From a virus, in IMG/VR virus record IMGVR_UViG_3300009008_000092, positions 1 through 40,082 of that record: a stretch of DNA of 40,082 bases. One strand, written 5' to 3'. Below, one piece after another: positions 24,332-30,966 of the stretch; the first letter of the stretch is position 1, and each line of letters begins with the position of its first letter. Under the pieces are notes generated by a model. That model worked only from the letters and a program-made list of their open reading frames with translations. It did not search any database and was not told the DNA's origin. Made by a program: the position numbers and the translations under genes.

Positions 24332-24793
24332 ATGGCTAGACGTAAAAACAAGAAAAGAATCGACCCTCGGTATTTTTTACACGAGACGACATATAGAGAC
24401 GAGATTGAAGAAACTCAGCAATCTGTTTTAAACGAAGGTGTGAGCCTTCATGACGCTTTAGTCCAATCGGCCAACACGGCACAGGGCAGCGACGGATTCA
24501 CCAAATACCCGGTGATAAAAATTTCAAATAATCAATATATCCAACTGAGCCAATTTATTCAATACGCCGGTAAGCGGCCGGTAATCAAGGGTTATCATGT
24601 AGACTTTAGCACTGGGGCCCCCTCGGACGGATGGCTGCGACAAACTGGACGAATAGGTGAGGGCAAAGATATTAAAACTGCCCTAACATCGGCTCTTGAG
24701 TATATTCAGAAAGCTGCACAGCAAGGAAAGGGCCCATACGGAACAGACCCCATTGATGTGGATAGCACTGAACCTGGCGCCACATCAGCGTGA
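24332..24793 (+). CDS. Small leader-tagged (class B) protein, function unknown
   Basis: 153 residues, with the same AAAAGGAATAATATA leader as 23232. It begins MARRKNKKRIDPRYFLHETT. L-N-E|G at 33-36 is an excellent match to the T4 gp21 cleavage consensus. After it comes a compact domain (residues 36-140) with alternating beta and alpha character, including NQYIQLSQFIQYAGKRPVI and KGYHVDFSTGAPSDGWLRQT. I do not recognise it. The predicted mature protein would be about 118 residues. Confidence 0.7.
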   Translation: MARRKNKKRIDPRYFLHETTYRDEIEETQQSVLNEGVSLHDALVQSANTAQGSDGFTKYPVIKISNNQYIQLSQFIQYAGKRPVIKGYHVDFSTGAPSDGWLRQTGRIGEGKDIKTALTSALEYIQKAAQQGKGPYGTDPIDVDSTEPGATSA

Positions 24794-24803
24794 AAGTTAT
24801 CGA

Positions 24804-24822
24804 CTGAAGGGATTAACAACAT
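24804..24822 (+). repeat. 28-bp repeat, copy 6 (degenerate)
   Basis: CTGAAGGGATTAACAACAT matches the last 19 bases of the repeat at 16 positions. The mini-frame has lost its ATG. It overlaps the start of the gene at 24821 as copies 1 and 4 do. Confidence 0.65.
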
Positions 24823-24961
24823 GAAGATTACAAAACAACAACTTAAACAGATCGTCAAAGAAGAGCTTAGTGACTATTTATCAAATATATACAAGTGGTG
24901 CCCAGCAGGAACCAAATGTGAGCCAGAGAAGAAAAAGACAAAATGGTGGAAAGGAAAATGA
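24821..24961 (+). CDS. 46-residue leader-tagged (class A) Cys/Trp/Lys peptide
   Basis: A short frame from ATG 24821 to TGA 24959-24961. It begins MKITKQQLKQIVKEELSDYL and ends in a compact basic tail with W26, C27, C33, W42, W43 and many Lys (WCPAGTKCEPEKKK, KWWKGK). Cleavage after V-K-E (12-14) would leave about 32 residues with one possible disulfide, like a small toxin or antimicrobial-type peptide; this is only a resemblance in composition. The leader DNA matches its neighbours, and the frame overlaps the next gene by ATGA, so it is very likely a real gene. Confidence 0.7.
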   Translation: MKITKQQLKQIVKEELSDYLSNIYKWCPAGTKCEPEKKKTKWWKGK

Positions 24962-25242
24962 AAATCACAAAAGATCAACTTAAGCAGATCATCGAGCAAG
25001 AAATCGACGCTGAGATCGGCGAAGGTCTTGTCGATAAAGTGAAGAGCACTTTCGGCCTCTCTAAACCTGCAACCATAGATTATAAAGAAATAAGCGATGC
25101 TTTTGACGAAATCCCCCGACTTCCGATGTATGCCAAAGCCCTTCTTGACCAGAGTTTGCCGGAGCCCCAGCGTAAAGAACTGGCGTTCGACGCAATAAAA
25201 AAAATTGATTATATTAAAACTGCATTGGAGCAATTAAAATGA
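24958..25242 (+). CDS. Small leader-tagged (class A) protein, function unknown
   Basis: 94 residues from ATG 24958, overlapping the previous stop (ATGA). An upstream in-frame start at 24943 would only add MVERK. It begins MKITKDQLKQIIEQEIDAEI; I-I-E at 11-13 is a possible cleavage site. The remainder is helical and acidic (GLVDKVKSTFGLSKPATIDY onward). Its own stop overlaps the next ATG in the same way, so three class A genes in a row are translationally coupled. Confidence 0.72.
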   Translation: MKITKDQLKQIIEQEIDAEIGEGLVDKVKSTFGLSKPATIDYKEISDAFDEIPRLPMYAKALLDQSLPEPQRKELAFDAIKKIDYIKTALEQLK

Positions 25243-25832
25243 AAATTACAAAATCACAACTTAAACAAATTATTAAAGAAGAAGTAGAATCAGATGAGGC
25301 GCTTCTTGATGCGTTGCACAAGCTGACAGCAAAAATCGACGATTTAGATGTTAGTGTCGATTATTTGGCCTCTGCTGTGACCGGCGAAGACGCTCACTCA
25401 ATCGGTTCCGCACAACGTGGCCTAGGCCGCTTCTCCAAGCCGATGATGAAAGTGCAGCAGAAAGGCTCCGACTTAGAAGAAGCTGAAGAACCAGCCGCCG
25501 AACATGCTGGGAGAGCCCTCGATACCGCCTTAACTAAATATGCCCTCAAAGCGAAGAAGATGATCAAAGACGACGAAGCTGGACGAAATCAGATAGTGGA
25601 TAGCCTTTGGAACACGATGATGGCTTCGCTAAGCAAGGCAATGCCCGGGTCGTGGAACCACGCAAATCAAAGAACCGCGATTAAAAACTTGCTCAAGACG
25701 CTTACTCCTGCCGATGATGCTCCCGAAGATGAGTATCAAGGGTTCCAAACAAGCTCCGGTCCGGATGACGATCCCACTGAAGAACCCACCCGCGATTATT
25801 TTGGAGACGAACACGCAGCCCGCGGGTTTTAA
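25239..25832 (+). CDS. Leader-tagged (class A) helical protein, function unknown
   Basis: 197 residues from ATG 25239 (ATGA overlap with the previous gene). It begins MKITKSQLKQIIKEEVESDE, with I-K-E at 12-14. Residues 20-60 form an amphipathic helix, residues 85-160 are Ala- and Lys-rich helical sequence, and the C-terminus is acidic and disordered, with Asp and Pro (SSGPDDDPTEEPTRDYFGDE). It is the longest of the class A array. No catalytic motif is visible. Confidence 0.72.
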   Translation: MKITKSQLKQIIKEEVESDEALLDALHKLTAKIDDLDVSVDYLASAVTGEDAHSIGSAQRGLGRFSKPMMKVQQKGSDLEEAEEPAAEHAGRALDTALTKYALKAKKMIKDDEAGRNQIVDSLWNTMMASLSKAMPGSWNHANQRTAIKNLLKTLTPADDAPEDEYQGFQTSSGPDDDPTEEPTRDYFGDEHAARGF

Positions 25833-25834
25833 AA

Positions 25835-26029
25835 ATGCCCTACAAGAGAGTCGGTAAATGCGTATATAAGAAAAATCCCGACGGCTCTAAAGGCAAAAAA
25901 AAGGGGTGCTCGGGCAGCGTCTCAAAAGCTAAAAAGTATTTAAAAAAACTTTATTCTGTAGAAGAAATTGTAAAAGACGAATTAATGAAAGTATTAGGAG
26001 AAATAAATGAGCCTGCCACTGATATATGA
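25835..26029 (+). CDS. Small basic protein with C-terminal leader-like helix
   Basis: 64 residues. It starts MPYKRVGKCVYKKNPDGSKG and is very rich in Lys, with two Cys (C9 and C25). Its second half is SVSKAKKYLKKLYSVEEIVK followed by DELMKVLGE. From memory, short basic proteins with this start are frequent in marine phages; their role is unknown to me. The segment EEIVKDELMKVLGE resembles the class A leader in composition and contains L-G-E, but at the C-terminal end. A role in binding DNA or capsid interior is a guess. Confidence 0.65.
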   Translation: MPYKRVGKCVYKKNPDGSKGKKKGCSGSVSKAKKYLKKLYSVEEIVKDELMKVLGEINEPATDI

Positions 26030-26363
26030 AAATAGCAAATTACCTGCATGGCTATCAAAAATTGTGCCAATAGAGGTGGCCGCGTTTAGTTTCTTCATTT
26101 TTGTCTTTTGTCGCGGCGAAGCAAGTACCCGACTCAAGACACACGAAACGATTCATTATAAACAACAGGTAGAGTTGCTATTTGTTTTCCAGTGGGTTTT
26201 GTATGCACTTTTTCATATTATTGGCTTGCTGAGAGGACGCGATGGAGGCAGTGCATATCGTTATAATCCTTTTGAATTGGAAGCTTACGATAACGATGAC
26301 AACGAGAATTATTTAACTGAACGCAAGCCCTACGCCTGGGTTCAATATTTAAGGAGTAAATAA
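26007..26363 (+). CDS. Membrane protein with HExxH motif (possible metallopeptidase)
   Basis: 118 residues, with AGGAG six bases before ATG 26007, overlapping the previous gene by 23 bp. A first membrane segment lies at about 22-35 (IEVAAFSFFIFVFC) and a second at about 56-75 (ELLFVFQWVLYALFHIIGLL). Between them is TRLKTHETIHYKQQVELL, with HETIH at 46-50, a zincin-type HExxH. A downstream acid (E92 in NPFELEAYDND) could be the third zinc ligand, as in gluzincins. From memory, similar small bacterial membrane proteins with H-E-x-I-H-x-x-Q and F-E-x-E-A-Y exist with no known role. It sits at the head of the probable lysis genes. Activity is unproven. Confidence 0.65.
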   Translation: MSLPLIYENSKLPAWLSKIVPIEVAAFSFFIFVFCRGEASTRLKTHETIHYKQQVELLFVFQWVLYALFHIIGLLRGRDGGSAYRYNPFELEAYDNDDNENYLTERKPYAWVQYLRSK

Positions 26364-26563
26364 TGATGGCAAAAGCACAAGCATTTATGGACACATGGTT
26401 AGCTAAACTAACATCACGCAAATTGATGGTATGGCTAACAGCTACGGCATTAACCTTGACGGATCATGTGACCAGCGAAGATTGGGTAATTATTTCCGCT
26501 ATTTATATTGGTGGACAAACAGTTATCGATGGTATCGCCAGACTAAGAGGCTACAATGATTAA
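26363..26563 (+). CDS. Holin-like small membrane protein
   Basis: 66 residues starting MMAKAQ, with AAGGAG upstream. Two hydrophobic stretches, KLMVWLTATALTLT (about 19-32) and WVIISAIYIGGQTVIDGIA (about 42-60), are joined by a short polar turn (DHVTSED). The C-terminus is charged (RLRGYND). The pattern S-R-K-x-x-V-W-L ... Y-I-G-G-Q-x-x-x-D is what I would expect of small phage holins. The neighbours (a spanin-like protein directly downstream with an 8-bp overlap) support a lysis cassette. No endolysin is recognisable in the window. Confidence 0.6.
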   Translation: MMAKAQAFMDTWLAKLTSRKLMVWLTATALTLTDHVTSEDWVIISAIYIGGQTVIDGIARLRGYND

Positions 26564-26939
26564 AGCAAAAATTCTTGATTTTGCTCTTAAAAACTGGAAA
26601 GCAATACTGATAGTGTTGCTTTCTGTCGTTGTGGTTCTTAAGAGTAAATACGATTATCACCTTATGCAGAAGGCATACGAAACGCAGTCTCAATCAGCAC
26701 AAGCGCAGATTGAGGGTTTAAAAGAAATTCACAAACAAGAGTTGCGTGAAAAGCAAAAGCTTATGGAAAGCCACTTAGAGTCGATCGCCGCAATCGAAGA
26801 GGACTATGAAACCGCGCTTGGGATGATCGACGAGCTAAGGGAAGACAAGAAAGGCAAATATAGAAACAAGTTCAATCATGATCGCGAACAACTAATTAAT
26901 GATATAGAAACTAAATTTGGTATACAGTATGTTCCTTAA
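26556..26939 (+). CDS. Rz-like inner-membrane spanin candidate
   Basis: 127 residues. An N-terminal membrane segment (WKAILIVLLSVVVVLKSKY, about 14-32) is followed by about 80 residues of strongly charged coiled coil (SQAQAQIEGLKEIHKQELRE-type heptads) and a short C-terminus. A signal-anchor plus periplasmic coiled coil is the layout of Rz-type i-spanins, which join inner and outer membranes at lysis. It overlaps the holin-like gene, and the next gene is embedded partly in its end, as is typical for spanin pairs. It would imply a Gram-negative host. Confidence 0.6.
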   Translation: MIKAKILDFALKNWKAILIVLLSVVVVLKSKYDYHLMQKAYETQSQSAQAQIEGLKEIHKQELREKQKLMESHLESIAAIEEDYETALGMIDELREDKKGKYRNKFNHDREQLINDIETKFGIQYVP

Positions 26940-27348
26940 ACTTCTTTTGATGCTCACGATGTCTGCGCACGCAACAGAGCCAGCAAAATTTACAATTTTA
27001 GAATATAAAGCCCCCGCCCCATTCGCGGGAGTTTTATTTGATGAAACTGCCATGGCCCAAGTTTTGTCAAGTTATGATATTGCAATGTATGCATGCGAAA
27101 TTCAGACAGACTATCAGTTAAAGATTATAAGAGAAGAATACGAATATAAATTAGAAAATTTAAAAATCGAGCATAAAGCCTTAACAGATGAGTACGATTT
27201 GTTTATAATACAAAAAGATAAAGAAATTCACGCTCTGGCGAATTCGCTCAAAAAAACATCACCAAGATATAAATGGATGTGGTTCGCCGGCGGAGTTGTA
27301 GCAGGAACAGCGCTGTCCTACGGCGCATACAAGACTTTTAATGAGTAA
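26929..27348 (+). CDS. Secreted protein with C-terminal membrane anchor, spanin partner candidate
   Basis: 139 residues from ATG 26929. A TTG at 26917 is less likely because the signal peptide starts at MFLKLLLM. The signal peptide is MFLKLLLMLTMSAHA with a clean A-x-A site before TEPAKF. There is no lipobox Cys. The centre (residues 60-105) is a charged coiled coil, and the C-terminus has one membrane helix (MWFAGGVVAGTALSYGAY). The protein would sit in the periplasm anchored at its C-terminus. It starts inside the end of the i-spanin-like gene in another frame, the usual position of an o-spanin, but its topology is not that of a lipoprotein. Confidence 0.6.
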   Translation: MFLKLLLMLTMSAHATEPAKFTILEYKAPAPFAGVLFDETAMAQVLSSYDIAMYACEIQTDYQLKIIREEYEYKLENLKIEHKALTDEYDLFIIQKDKEIHALANSLKKTSPRYKWMWFAGGVVAGTALSYGAYKTFNE

Positions 27349-27730
27349 AAATTACGATCAAATCGCTGCAATAGAAAAAGCAATCTCTGAAAAGTATGGG
27401 GAAGAAGCCGTTGTCAACCCAAAAGCAAATTGGGACGAGAACAAAGAAAAAGAATATCTCCAACAAATGAAAGAACTGTATGAAAAAACAAGGACATCAG
27501 AAGAATCACAAGAGAAAATAGATGTAAATGGCATTAAAGTATCAAAAAAACTACTTAATAGAGAACCAATGCAATCTTGCTCAGTTTGCGGGATTTTTCC
27601 CAAAAAATCTATGGACAATGTTTGCATGGTAAAATTTGAATGTTGCGAGAAATGTTACTTCAAACACGTACAGCAGCGGGAAGACAGATGGCTAAAAGGA
27701 TGGCGCCCAAATGAAAATAACAAAAAATGA
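27341..27730 (+). CDS. Small zinc-finger protein, function unknown
   Basis: 129 residues, overlapping the previous gene by 8 bp. The first 70 residues are charged and helical. The C-terminal third contains CSVCGIFP and FECCEKCYFKH, giving a CxxC...CCxxC arrangement that should bind one zinc. It ends in a basic, Trp-rich tail (REDRWLKGWRPNENNKK). This could bind nucleic acid or be a structural zinc ribbon. Its last 20 bases overlap the start of the next, leader-tagged gene. Confidence 0.65.
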   Translation: MSKNYDQIAAIEKAISEKYGEEAVVNPKANWDENKEKEYLQQMKELYEKTRTSEESQEKIDVNGIKVSKKLLNREPMQSCSVCGIFPKKSMDNVCMVKFECCEKCYFKHVQQREDRWLKGWRPNENNKK

Positions 27731-28349
27731 TATAAGAGAGGCAATTTTGGAGGCTCTGACTGAGGATCCGAATGCCCCGGCCGGGGCGGATCCCGAAACC
27801 GGGCCCGAAGATGGCGACATAAATTCGGCCGAACGCAGTCTTGCCGTACAGATATATAAGTGGTTCTTGGGTCTTGCCGCCGAGCCGAATATTGATTTAA
27901 ATACGTTGCGCAATCCGGTTCAAATAAAATTGAATCAGTTGGCAAAACAAATAAAATCCGCTCAAGCCGGCCAAGTCGATCTCAAAAAAGATAGAAGTCG
28001 GTTCTCCACCGGAATGGCGACGACGGCCGTTAGAGATATCACAAAAAACCCCGGCAAGAACCCCCAGGCCGACAGACAAGCCGAAAGCTGCGGCGATCAC
28101 ATGGTAGCACAAGAGCCTGAGATAGACCAAGATACGCATATGCACCACGACCAGGGAGATCCGGGAGAATCGGAGTTGGCCAAGTCACAATTGTATCGCG
28201 CTTCGCAATATGCCGGAGAGCTAGAACAAATGATTCATGATGGTGAAGAACTTGATGCATGGGTACAGGCAAAAATTACGAAAGCCTCCGATTACCTTTC
28301 CTCGGTCAAACACTATTTACAGTACAAGAAGACGAAAGGAGATCACTAA
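27711..28349 (+). CDS. Leader-tagged (divergent class A) protein, function unknown
   Basis: 212 residues. It begins MKITKNDIREAILEALTEDP, a class A leader in which the second half has diverged. I-L-E (12-14) and L-T-E (16-18) are possible cleavage sites. An acidic, Pro-rich stretch (PNAPAGADPETGPEDGD) follows. A helical domain with a predicted structural core (AVQIYKWFLGLAAEPNIDLN) spans about 40-80. The C-terminal half is His/Glu/Asp-rich (DQDTHMHHDQGDPGESE) and ends in a long helix. No known family. It is between the zinc-finger gene and a conserved packaging-region gene. Confidence 0.68.
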   Translation: MKITKNDIREAILEALTEDPNAPAGADPETGPEDGDINSAERSLAVQIYKWFLGLAAEPNIDLNTLRNPVQIKLNQLAKQIKSAQAGQVDLKKDRSRFSTGMATTAVRDITKNPGKNPQADRQAESCGDHMVAQEPEIDQDTHMHHDQGDPGESELAKSQLYRASQYAGELEQMIHDGEELDAWVQAKITKASDYLSSVKHYLQYKKTKGDH

Positions 28350-28903
28350 TGGCAACTGTTTACGAAATTATACAAGGCTTATCACAGGCCGCAGCTAACG
28401 CATACGATGGGGCCCTGAACGAAGATGGTGACCCGATTGAGGCAGGACTTAAAAGAGAAGAAGGTCGCCCCCTTATTGATAAAAGAGTGATGGACGGCTT
28501 TAATGTTAGTTTTTATGGAAACATGCTGTGCCTCGGATATCACTCCGAACTCCAACTCAAAGAAGTGTATGCAAACGGCTTTGAATCTGAAATAGAACAG
28601 CAAATCGCTGAGATTGCGTCATTCTTGAAAAAAGAATATAAGAAGATCACCGGAAAGTCAGTTACGCTTACCCCCAACGGCGAAGCTGATATTTTTGTAG
28701 AAAATTCCTCTAGAATTCGCACATGGGTTACTGCTAAAATGCATTACAAGATTGGCGGAATGGACGAATCGATGTCTTATAACGAGCCATCTGCCGATCG
28801 CTTAGAAGATAATTTCAAAAAGTTCCTTGATCAAGGTGGCTGGAACGGCAAAGGTGGCTCACGTCCCGATAATGATACTCGTCCGAAAAATTCGGGAGAG
28901 TAA
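28349..28903 (+). CDS. Conserved-looking head/packaging-region protein, function unknown
   Basis: 184 residues from ATG 28349 (TAATG overlap with the previous stop). An in-frame start at 28259 would run through the previous gene. It begins MATVYEIIQGLSQAAANAYD. Residues 45-100 hold a beta-rich part (GFNVSFYGNMLCLGYHSELQ) and an amphipathic helix (EQQIAEIASFLKKEYKKITG). The C-terminus is Gly/Asp-rich and disordered. I recall similar proteins beside the terminase in other marine myoviruses, but no established function. A virion or packaging accessory role is inferred. Confidence 0.7.
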   Translation: MATVYEIIQGLSQAAANAYDGALNEDGDPIEAGLKREEGRPLIDKRVMDGFNVSFYGNMLCLGYHSELQLKEVYANGFESEIEQQIAEIASFLKKEYKKITGKSVTLTPNGEADIFVENSSRIRTWVTAKMHYKIGGMDESMSYNEPSADRLEDNFKKFLDQGGWNGKGGSRPDNDTRPKNSGE

Positions 28904-28905
28904 AA

Positions 28906-29385
28906 ATGGAGCTTTCTCGCAATGATATCTATAGAATTATTATAGAAGAGTACATTAAAGAAGAAGGTCTCTTAGAAACCCAAGCCGCCGAAGATCTCTT
29001 AAGGCGGATCATGGGCGATAAAAAATACTGCGAACAGTATCCCGAAAGGTGCAAACCCCCCGAATCCGGCCGTGGTGGCGATACAAAGTCAATGCCAATT
29101 TCCAGGAGAAAGCCTCCTCCTTTATCGAGCCTAGAAACCATGCCCATCCCAGTGGCAGGCGCCATCGAGTCGCAAATTGTAAATCTTTTGAGCGATATTT
29201 CACCAGAGGAAGCCATGGAGATTATTAACAATATCGTTGTGCAAAACTACCCTCAATATATGCAAGCAGACCCAGACGAAGAAGGTCCCGACCCCGATCG
29301 CCCAGTTATACTCTCCCCCGGAGATCCCCGCAGGAAGGCGATTAAAGAAATGATTCTTAAGATTCTGAGTGAGTATGGCGTTTAA
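28906..29385 (+). CDS. Leader-tagged (divergent class A) protein before terminase
   Basis: 159 residues. It begins MELSRNDIYRIIIEEYIKEE, which keeps the pattern of the class A leader (N-D-I-x-R-x-I-I-x-E-E) with I-I-E (12-14) and L-L-E as possible cleavage sites. A short Cys pair (YCEQYPERC) and a disordered Pro-rich linker follow, then an acidic helical part (SDISPEEAMEIINNIVVQNY). It ends in a basic helix (RRKAIKEMILKILSEYGV) and overlaps the terminase start. In many phages the small terminase precedes the large one; this protein shows no obvious DNA-binding motif, so I do not call it that. Confidence 0.65.
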   Translation: MELSRNDIYRIIIEEYIKEEGLLETQAAEDLLRRIMGDKKYCEQYPERCKPPESGRGGDTKSMPISRRKPPPLSSLETMPIPVAGAIESQIVNLLSDISPEEAMEIINNIVVQNYPQYMQADPDEEGPDPDRPVILSPGDPRRKAIKEMILKILSEYGV

Positions 29386-30958
29386 ACTTTCCAAGAAACA
29401 AATATTAAAAGAAGTAGTTAAGTGCGGAAAAGATCCATCGTACTTTCTTAAAACGTATGCCCGTATATCTCACCCGATGCACGGGCTAATCCTTTTTAAT
29501 ACATTTGATTACCAAGATCAGTTGCTAGAAGATTTTAATGACTATCGGTTCAATGTCATAAACAAAGGACGCCAGCTTGGCATCTCTACATTGACCGCTG
29601 GCTATATTGTGTGGATGATGTTGTTTCACCGTGACAAGTCGATTCTTGTTATGGCTACAAAGTTTGAAACTGCCGGAAACCTTGTCAGAAAGGTCAAAAG
29701 CATCATGAAGAACCTACCAGATTGGATCCGTATTGCCTCCATCACCACTGACAATAGAACGTCTTTTGAATTATCCAACGGTTCTACAATTAAGGCAGCG
29801 TCCACATCTGGCGATGCGGGTCGCTCAGAAGCGCTGTCACTATTGGTTCTTGATGAGGCAGCACATATCGACGGACTCGAAGATTTGTGGACGGGTTTGT
29901 ATCCAACTCTGTCAACTGGTGGTCGATGCATCGCTATTTCTACTCCTAATGGCGTCGGAAACTGGTTTCATAAAACTTGCATCGGCGCCGAGACCAAAGA
30001 AAATAATTTTAAATTAACAACATTAATGTGGGACGTGCATCCCGAACGCGACGAAGAGTGGTTTAAAAAAGAAACTAGAAACATGTCTCGACGCCAAATA
30101 GCCCAAGAGCTACAGTGTAATTTCAACACTTCCGGCGAAACAGTCATTGATCCTGATGCACTCGAATGGATAGATTCAAATACTACAGAGCCAAAATATA
30201 GGACAGCTTTTGATAGAAATTTTTGGATTTGGGAAGAGTTTGATCCATCGTGTAATTATCTCTTAACAGCAGACGTTGCAAGAGGCGACGGCGCAGATTA
30301 TTCTACATTTCACATTATTAAATTAGAAACACTGCAAGTTGTGGGGGAGTATCAAGGAAAGCCCGCTCCTGACTTATACGCAAACATGCTAAATCAAATC
30401 GGCCGAGAGTTCGGCGATGCCATGGTTGTCATCGAGAATAACAGCATTGGTTATACAGTTTTAGACAAACTAGTTGACTATGGTTATCCAAATATTTATT
30501 ATTCTGTTAAGTCAACGCACGAATATATAGAACAACATATGGCAGAACATCGAACATCAGCAGTTGCAGGATTTACAACATCTTCTAAGACTCGACCTTT
30601 GGTCGTGGCTAAATTAGAAGAGTTTATAAGAAACAAACTAATTACTACATATTCATCCCGTTTAGCCAATGAATTGAGAACATTTATTTGGACAAACGGA
30701 AAACCACAAGCTCTAAAAGGATACAACGATGATTTAGTTATGGCACTCGCGATTGCTTGCTGGGTTAGAGATACCGCTTTGCAAACAAATCAAAGAGATT
30801 TAAACTACAAGAAAGCTTTTGTTGATGCTATAATAACATCTCGTACTACATTTGATACAACAGTTCAAGGACAGACCGGATACAAACGTGACAGCGCTTT
30901 AGACAAGATGTCGGACGCAGAAAGCTTGTACGATCAATATAAGTGGATTATAAAGTGA
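29375..30958 (+). CDS. terL: Terminase large subunit (gp17-like)
   Basis: 527 residues from ATG 29375; a GTG at 29369 would add two residues. N-terminal ATPase: an adapted Walker A, NKGRQLGIST (63-72), Walker B LLVLDEAAH with D160/E161, and the coupling motif STPNGVGNWF (189-198). C-terminal RNase H-like nuclease: TADVARGDGADYS with D300, VVIENNSIG with E354, and YNDDLVMALA with D452/D453. The R-Q-L-G-x-S/T form and length match T4 gp17-type terminases, which drive headful DNA packaging through the portal. The portal gene follows directly, as expected. No separate small terminase is evident. Confidence 0.96.
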   Translation: MAFKLSKKQILKEVVKCGKDPSYFLKTYARISHPMHGLILFNTFDYQDQLLEDFNDYRFNVINKGRQLGISTLTAGYIVWMMLFHRDKSILVMATKFETAGNLVRKVKSIMKNLPDWIRIASITTDNRTSFELSNGSTIKAASTSGDAGRSEALSLLVLDEAAHIDGLEDLWTGLYPTLSTGGRCIAISTPNGVGNWFHKTCIGAETKENNFKLTTLMWDVHPERDEEWFKKETRNMSRRQIAQELQCNFNTSGETVIDPDALEWIDSNTTEPKYRTAFDRNFWIWEEFDPSCNYLLTADVARGDGADYSTFHIIKLETLQVVGEYQGKPAPDLYANMLNQIGREFGDAMVVIENNSIGYTVLDKLVDYGYPNIYYSVKSTHEYIEQHMAEHRTSAVAGFTTSSKTRPLVVAKLEEFIRNKLITTYSSRLANELRTFIWTNGKPQALKGYNDDLVMALAIACWVRDTALQTNQRDLNYKKAFVDAIITSRTTFDTTVQGQTGYKRDSALDKMSDAESLYDQYKWIIK

Positions 30959-30966
30959 GAAAATAA

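Noticed and set aside
22936-24822. CRISPR-like array from the regularly spaced 28-bp repeats
   Set aside because: The intervals are 257-514 bp and consist of complete genes, and the repeat derives from coding sequence. No cas genes are present.
24943-24957. Upstream start adding MVERK to the leader-tagged gene at 24958
   Set aside because: The leader family begins at M-K-I-T-K, and the ATGA overlap at 24958 matches its neighbours.
26007-26363. Endolysin of the lysis cassette
   Set aside because: HExxH is present, but the protein is a membrane protein without a peptidoglycan-hydrolase layout.
28906-29385. Small terminase subunit just before the large terminase
   Set aside because: The position fits, but the protein starts with a leader-like helix and shows no helix-turn-helix or typical gp16-like features, so the name is not supported.
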